Shown here: positions 60,809 to 64,000 of the stretch, one piece after another
How the letters are laid out: every line of letters starts with the position of its first letter
How positions within the stretch are numbered: the stretch's first letter is position 1
Assembly (NCBI GenBank): GCA_017303795.1
Contig: JAFLBR010000004.1
Span: forward strand, 62,001-126,000
Reading direction: 5' to 3'
Length of the DNA: 64,000 nt
Origin: Cytophagales bacterium
GTDB lineage: Bacteria > Bacteroidota > Bacteroidia > Cytophagales > Cyclobacteriaceae
Program-made: the position numbers and the translations under genes
Notes under the pieces: generated by a model
The model's database searches: none
What the model was told of the DNA's origin: nothing
What the model saw: only the letters and a program-made list of their open reading frames with translations

Positions 60809-62509
60809 ATGCAAAAGCGCTGGCAATATAAACCCACCCCTCCGGTTGAAGAACTGGAATCGCTCAGCAAAGCCATTAATGTTAATCCTTATCTCGCCTC
60901 GGTATTGTGGCAACGCGACATCCGCGATTTTGAAACCGCAAAAGATTTCTTCCGGCCATCATTAGATCATCTGCACGATCCGTTTCTGCTTACCGATATG
61001 CACGAAGCTGTGCAACGCCTTAAACAAGCCATCGACAAACAAGAAAAGATTTTGATCTATGGCGATTACGATGTGGATGGTACCACTGCCGTTGCGTTGG
61101 TTTACAGTTACCTGAAAGGATTTTATCACAATTGCGATTTTTATATTCCCGATCGGTATGCCGAAGGTTACGGTGTTTCCGAAGCCGGTATAATCTGGGC
61201 CGAAGAAAACAACTTCACACTCATCATTGCACTCGATCTGGGCATCAAAGCATCAGACATGGTAACGCTGGCGCGCCATAAAGGAATTGATTTTATTATT
61301 TGCGATCATCACCTTCCGGGAGGCGAAATTCCAAATGCCGTTGCTGTACTCGATCCCAAGCGCAATGATTGTACTTATCCTTTCAAAGAATTAAGTGGTT
61401 GTGGACTTGGATTCAAATTGGTGCAAGCGTATTCATCCAGGCATGGCAACCCCGAAGATGCTTACCAATACCTCGATCTGGTTGTAGTAAGTATTGCATC
61501 GGATATAGTTCCGATTAATGATGAGAACAGAGTGCTGGCACATTTTGGGTTACAAAAACTAAATCAATCACCGCGGCCGGGGCTTCAGGCATTAAAAGAT
61601 ATTGCCGCCATCAAAACTGATCTGGATGTTTCGGGAATAGTTTTTACACTTGGGCCACGCATTAACGCTGCGGGAAGAGTTGCGCATGCGCGAGCTGCAG
61701 TAGAGTTGTTAATAAGTTCTTCGTTGGAAGAAGCGAATGAGCTTGCCGAAAAAGTAAATCTGAAAAATGATTTACGCAGAGAATTCGACTTAAGCATTAC
61801 AGAAGAAGCTATCGCTATGATTGAAGCAAATGATCAGCTTCGTAACTCCAAGTCAACCGTGTTGTTTAAAGAAACGTGGCATAAAGGTGTGATTGGGATT
61901 GTAGCTGCGCGATGTGTAGAAAAATTTTATCGCCCCACCATAATCCTTACCGAATCGAACGATAAAATAACCGGCTCTGCACGAAGCGTTAAAAACTTCG
62001 ATTTGTATCAAGCCATTTATGCTTGTGGCGATTTACTTGAAAAGTTTGGCGGTCATAAATATGCTGCAGGATTAACTTTAGACAAATCAAATCTCGCGGC
62101 CTTTCAGCAACGATTTGAAGAAGTGGTGGCAAACTCTATTACCGAAGAAATGCTTATTCCGTTAGTGGAGATTGATGTGCCCGTTCAGTTTGATGCCATG
62201 AATGGAAAATTCAACAATGTGTTGAAACAAATGGCACCCTTCGGCCCCGAAAATCATAAACCGGTTTTTGAAGCAAAAGGTGTATTCGTGCAAAACGCTT
62301 TGGGGAGTTTTAAAGACAAACACATTCGCTTTCTGGCCGGGCAACAAGGAAACGAAGCTGTATTTAGTGCAGTAGCTTTCGATTCGATGGAGCACTACGA
62401 AGCCCTTGCATCAGGAGTACCGTTTCGCATCGCGTTTACGCTGGATGAAAATACGTTCAATGGAATTACATCGATGCAATTACGCATCAAAGACATTAAA
62501 TTTGATTAG
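60809..62509 (+). CDS. recJ: Single-stranded-DNA-specific exonuclease RecJ
   Basis: A 566-residue 5'-3' ssDNA exonuclease for recombination and mismatch repair. DHH phosphoesterase motifs: [45 protein letters not shown] and in DHHA1 [11 protein letters not shown]. Length is usual. Follows the Gly-rich gene by 3 bases and precedes lptB by 2, so one transcript. Confidence 0.96.
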   Translation: MQKRWQYKPTPPVEELESLSKAINVNPYLASVLWQRDIRDFETAKDFFRPSLDHLHDPFLLTDMHEAVQRLKQAIDKQEKILIYGDYDVDGTTAVALVYSYLKGFYHNCDFYIPDRYAEGYGVSEAGIIWAEENNFTLIIALDLGIKASDMVTLARHKGIDFIICDHHLPGGEIPNAVAVLDPKRNDCTYPFKELSGCGLGFKLVQAYSSRHGNPEDAYQYLDLVVVSIASDIVPINDENRVLAHFGLQKLNQSPRPGLQALKDIAAIKTDLDVSGIVFTLGPRINAAGRVAHARAAVELLISSSLEEANELAEKVNLKNDLRREFDLSITEEAIAMIEANDQLRNSKSTVLFKETWHKGVIGIVAARCVEKFYRPTIILTESNDKITGSARSVKNFDLYQAIYACGDLLEKFGGHKYAAGLTLDKSNLAAFQQRFEEVVANSITEEMLIPLVEIDVPVQFDAMNGKFNNVLKQMAPFGPENHKPVFEAKGVFVQNALGSFKDKHIRFLAGQQGNEAVFSAVAFDSMEHYEALASGVPFRIAFTLDENTFNGITSMQLRIKDIKFD

Positions 62510-62511
62510 CT

Positions 62512-63252
62512 ATGGTATTGCGTGCCGAAAATCTGATCAAGCGCTATAAAAAAAGAACCGTTGTAAATAACGTTTCGGTTCAAGTAGAGCAAGGCGAAAT
62601 TGTAGGCTTGCTTGGGCCAAACGGTGCTGGTAAAACAACCAGTTTTTATATGATTGTGGGTTTGATAAAACCCAACGATGGAAAAATCTTTTTAGATCAG
62701 CAAGACATAACCGACCTGCCCATGTTTCAGCGGGCTAAACTCGGTATTGGTTATCTCGCACAGGAGGCTTCTGTGTTTCGTAAATTAACGGTGGAAGAAA
62801 ATATTCTGGCGCCACTTGAAATGCGCGACATGCCCAAGAAAGATCGCAAGGAAAAAGTTGAGCAGTTGTTGGAAGAATTTAGTCTTACGCACGTCCGCAA
62901 AAATCTGGGGATGGTACTTTCTGGTGGGGAACGCAGACGAACCGAAATTGCACGTGCACTTGCTGTCGATCCAAGTTTCGTATTGTTAGATGAACCCTTT
63001 GCTGGAGTTGACCCGATTGCCGTAGAAGAAATTCAAGGCATTGTGGCCCGATTAAAAAAGAAAAATATAGGCATTCTTATTACCGACCATAACGTGGACG
63101 AAACCCTTTCCATTACCGACCGCGCGTACCTGATGGTGGAAGGCAAACTCTTTAAAGCCGGAACCGCACAAGAACTTGCTGATGATCCATTAGTACGCAA
63201 AGTGTATCTTGGGCAAAACTTTCAGTTGCGCAGATCGAAGGTTGCCAGTTAA
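62512..63252 (+). CDS. lptB: LPS export ABC transporter ATPase LptB
   Basis: A 246-residue ATPase that powers LPS extraction from the inner membrane together with LptFG. Walker [21 protein letters not shown], signature [19 protein letters not shown], Walker [19 protein letters not shown] and the H-loop [11 protein letters not shown]. Length equals the family norm. Permeases LptFG are not in this window. Follows recJ by 2 bases. Confidence 0.95.
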   Translation: MVLRAENLIKRYKKRTVVNNVSVQVEQGEIVGLLGPNGAGKTTSFYMIVGLIKPNDGKIFLDQQDITDLPMFQRAKLGIGYLAQEASVFRKLTVEENILAPLEMRDMPKKDRKEKVEQLLEEFSLTHVRKNLGMVLSGGERRRTEIARALAVDPSFVLLDEPFAGVDPIAVEEIQGIVARLKKKNIGILITDHNVDETLSITDRAYLMVEGKLFKAGTAQELADDPLVRKVYLGQNFQLRRSKVAS

Positions 63253-63258
63253 TAATGT

Positions 63259-63289
63259 TTTGGTAATCGGGTAGTCTGCTCTATTTTTG
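63259..63289 (+). promoter_or_regulatory. Promoter of the GH3-family gene
   Basis: TTTG (63259-63262), 19 bases, TATTTTTG (63282-63289): full match to the Bacteroidota promoter. The box ends 9 bases before the ATG. Confidence 0.6.
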
Positions 63290-63298
63290 AACCCACCT

Positions 63299-64000
63299 AT
63301 GCAAATCCTGAACTCCATCCTCACCTGGGTAATGAAGAAACGCATTCACCAGATTGAGCTTTTCAAAAAATATCCGCATGATGTACAGGACGAAGTTTTA
63401 AAAAAACTATTGAACACCGCGCGCTATACCGAGTTTGGACAGAAGTATGCGTTTGATGAGTTGATGCACTACGAAGATTTTAAACGCAGAGTACCCGTGC
63501 ATACCTACGAGCAATTGTTTCCCTATATCGAAAAGCAAATGCGGGGTGAACAAAATGTGTTGTGGCCATCGGAAGTAAAATGGTTTGCCAAATCCAGCGG
63601 CACCACCAATGCCCGCAGCAAGTTTATTCCTGTTACAACCGAAGCTCTGGAGGAATGTCACTTTAAGGGCGGTAAAGATTTACTCTCCATTTACGTAAAC
63701 AATTTTCCCGACACCCAAATGTTTAGCGGCAAAGGATTGGCCGTGGGTGGCAGTGCTCAGGTAAATGAATTCGATCCTACCGCCAACTCGCACTATGGCG
63801 ATGTATCGGCAGTGATTATGCATAACCTTCCGCCTTGGGCGCAATTCATTCGCACGCCAAGTTTAGAAGTTGCGCTTATGCCCAATTGGGAAGAAAAGAT
63901 TGAGCGACTGGCCCGCGAAACCATAGATGTAAATGTGACCAACATTGCCGGTGTACCTACCTGGACGGTGTTATTGTTGCAATACATTCTTGCTAAAGAG
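63299..64000 (+). CDS. GH3-family protein (5' part, cut by window end)
   Basis: The first 234 codons, open to the window edge. GH3-type proteins are acyl-adenylating enzymes of the firefly-luciferase superfamily that in plants conjugate amino acids to acyl hormones. Seen is the ATP motif KSSGTTNARSKFIPVT (about residues 99-114) and the typical N-terminus MKKRIHQIELFKKYPH. In Bacteroidota the substrate is unknown. Promoter at 63259-63289; almost no leader. Confidence 0.85.
   Translation, partial: MQILNSILTWVMKKRIHQIELFKKYPHDVQDEVLKKLLNTARYTEFGQKYAFDELMHYEDFKRRVPVHTYEQLFPYIEKQMRGEQNVLWPSEVKWFAKSSGTTNARSKFIPVTTEALEECHFKGGKDLLSIYVNNFPDTQMFSGKGLAVGGSAQVNEFDPTANSHYGDVSAVIMHNLPPWAQFIRTPSLEVALMPNWEEKIERLARETIDVNVTNIAGVPTWTVLLLQYILAKE

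Overview
The window looks like the chromosome of a member of the Bacteroidota, most likely of the Cytophagales type. The reasons are: a MurF-alanine racemase fusion, DUF6089 and DUF4783 genes, a TonB receptor with an N-terminal carboxypeptidase-regulatory domain, gene starts without Shine-Dalgarno sequences, and repeated TAnnTTTG promoter elements, the known -7 box of this phylum. Most of the DNA is housekeeping sequence in short operons on both strands. No rRNA, tRNA, CRISPR array, transposase or integrase was seen.

Layout. 1-900: a YceI-like lipoprotein between two terminators. 950-2730: an accessory patch of two genes on the minus strand, bracketed by integron attC-like sites. 2960-7530 (minus): ATP-grasp, DinB, YHS, RecX, YcxB-like, NadC and DUF4783 genes. 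7700-13220 (plus): GpmI, a lipoprotein, an ABC exporter, a Fur-family regulator, a possible short leader RNA and TerC. 13230-22240 (mostly minus): LETM1-related protein, PurE/PurK, TerB-like protein, FeoB/FeoA, two overlooked small genes on the plus strand, MurF-Alr and CsaA. 22280-25765 (plus): a TonB receptor and a lipoprotein that share a palindromic operator. 25800-29780: HisA-like protein, DUF2911, LOG, an aspartyl protease with PDZ domain and a degenerate receiver. 29895-34120: a probable natural-product locus (FAD oxidoreductase, UbiA prenyltransferase, type III polyketide synthase, methyltransferase) around a composite palindromic repeat.

34170-40810: LPP20-like lipoprotein, PrfA, a 5-oxoprolinase-type fusion and an orphan membrane gene. 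40960-50840 (minus): an envelope block (two OmpH/Skp chaperones, BamA, UppS, two DUF6089 proteins), then NadK, a CBS protein, a hydrolase, CvpA and YqeY, with PdxJ divergent. 51900-57300: YHS lipoprotein, esterase, response regulator and histidine kinase, LEA-2 lipoprotein and a 2OG-Fe(II) oxygenase. 57380-64000 (plus): FumC, two structural or hypothetical proteins, a glycine-rich secreted protein, RecJ, LptB and the start of a GH3-family gene cut by the window edge.

Working together: BamA, OmpH/Skp, UppS, MurF-Alr and LptB build the envelope. FeoA/FeoB and the TonB receptor pair handle metals, and the Fur-family gene is a candidate regulator of the latter. PurE/PurK, NadC/NadK and PdxJ make cofactors and nucleotides. 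The most unusual parts are the cassette patch, the polyketide-prenyl locus, the shared TonB-receptor operator and a HisA paralogue lacking a catalytic aspartate.
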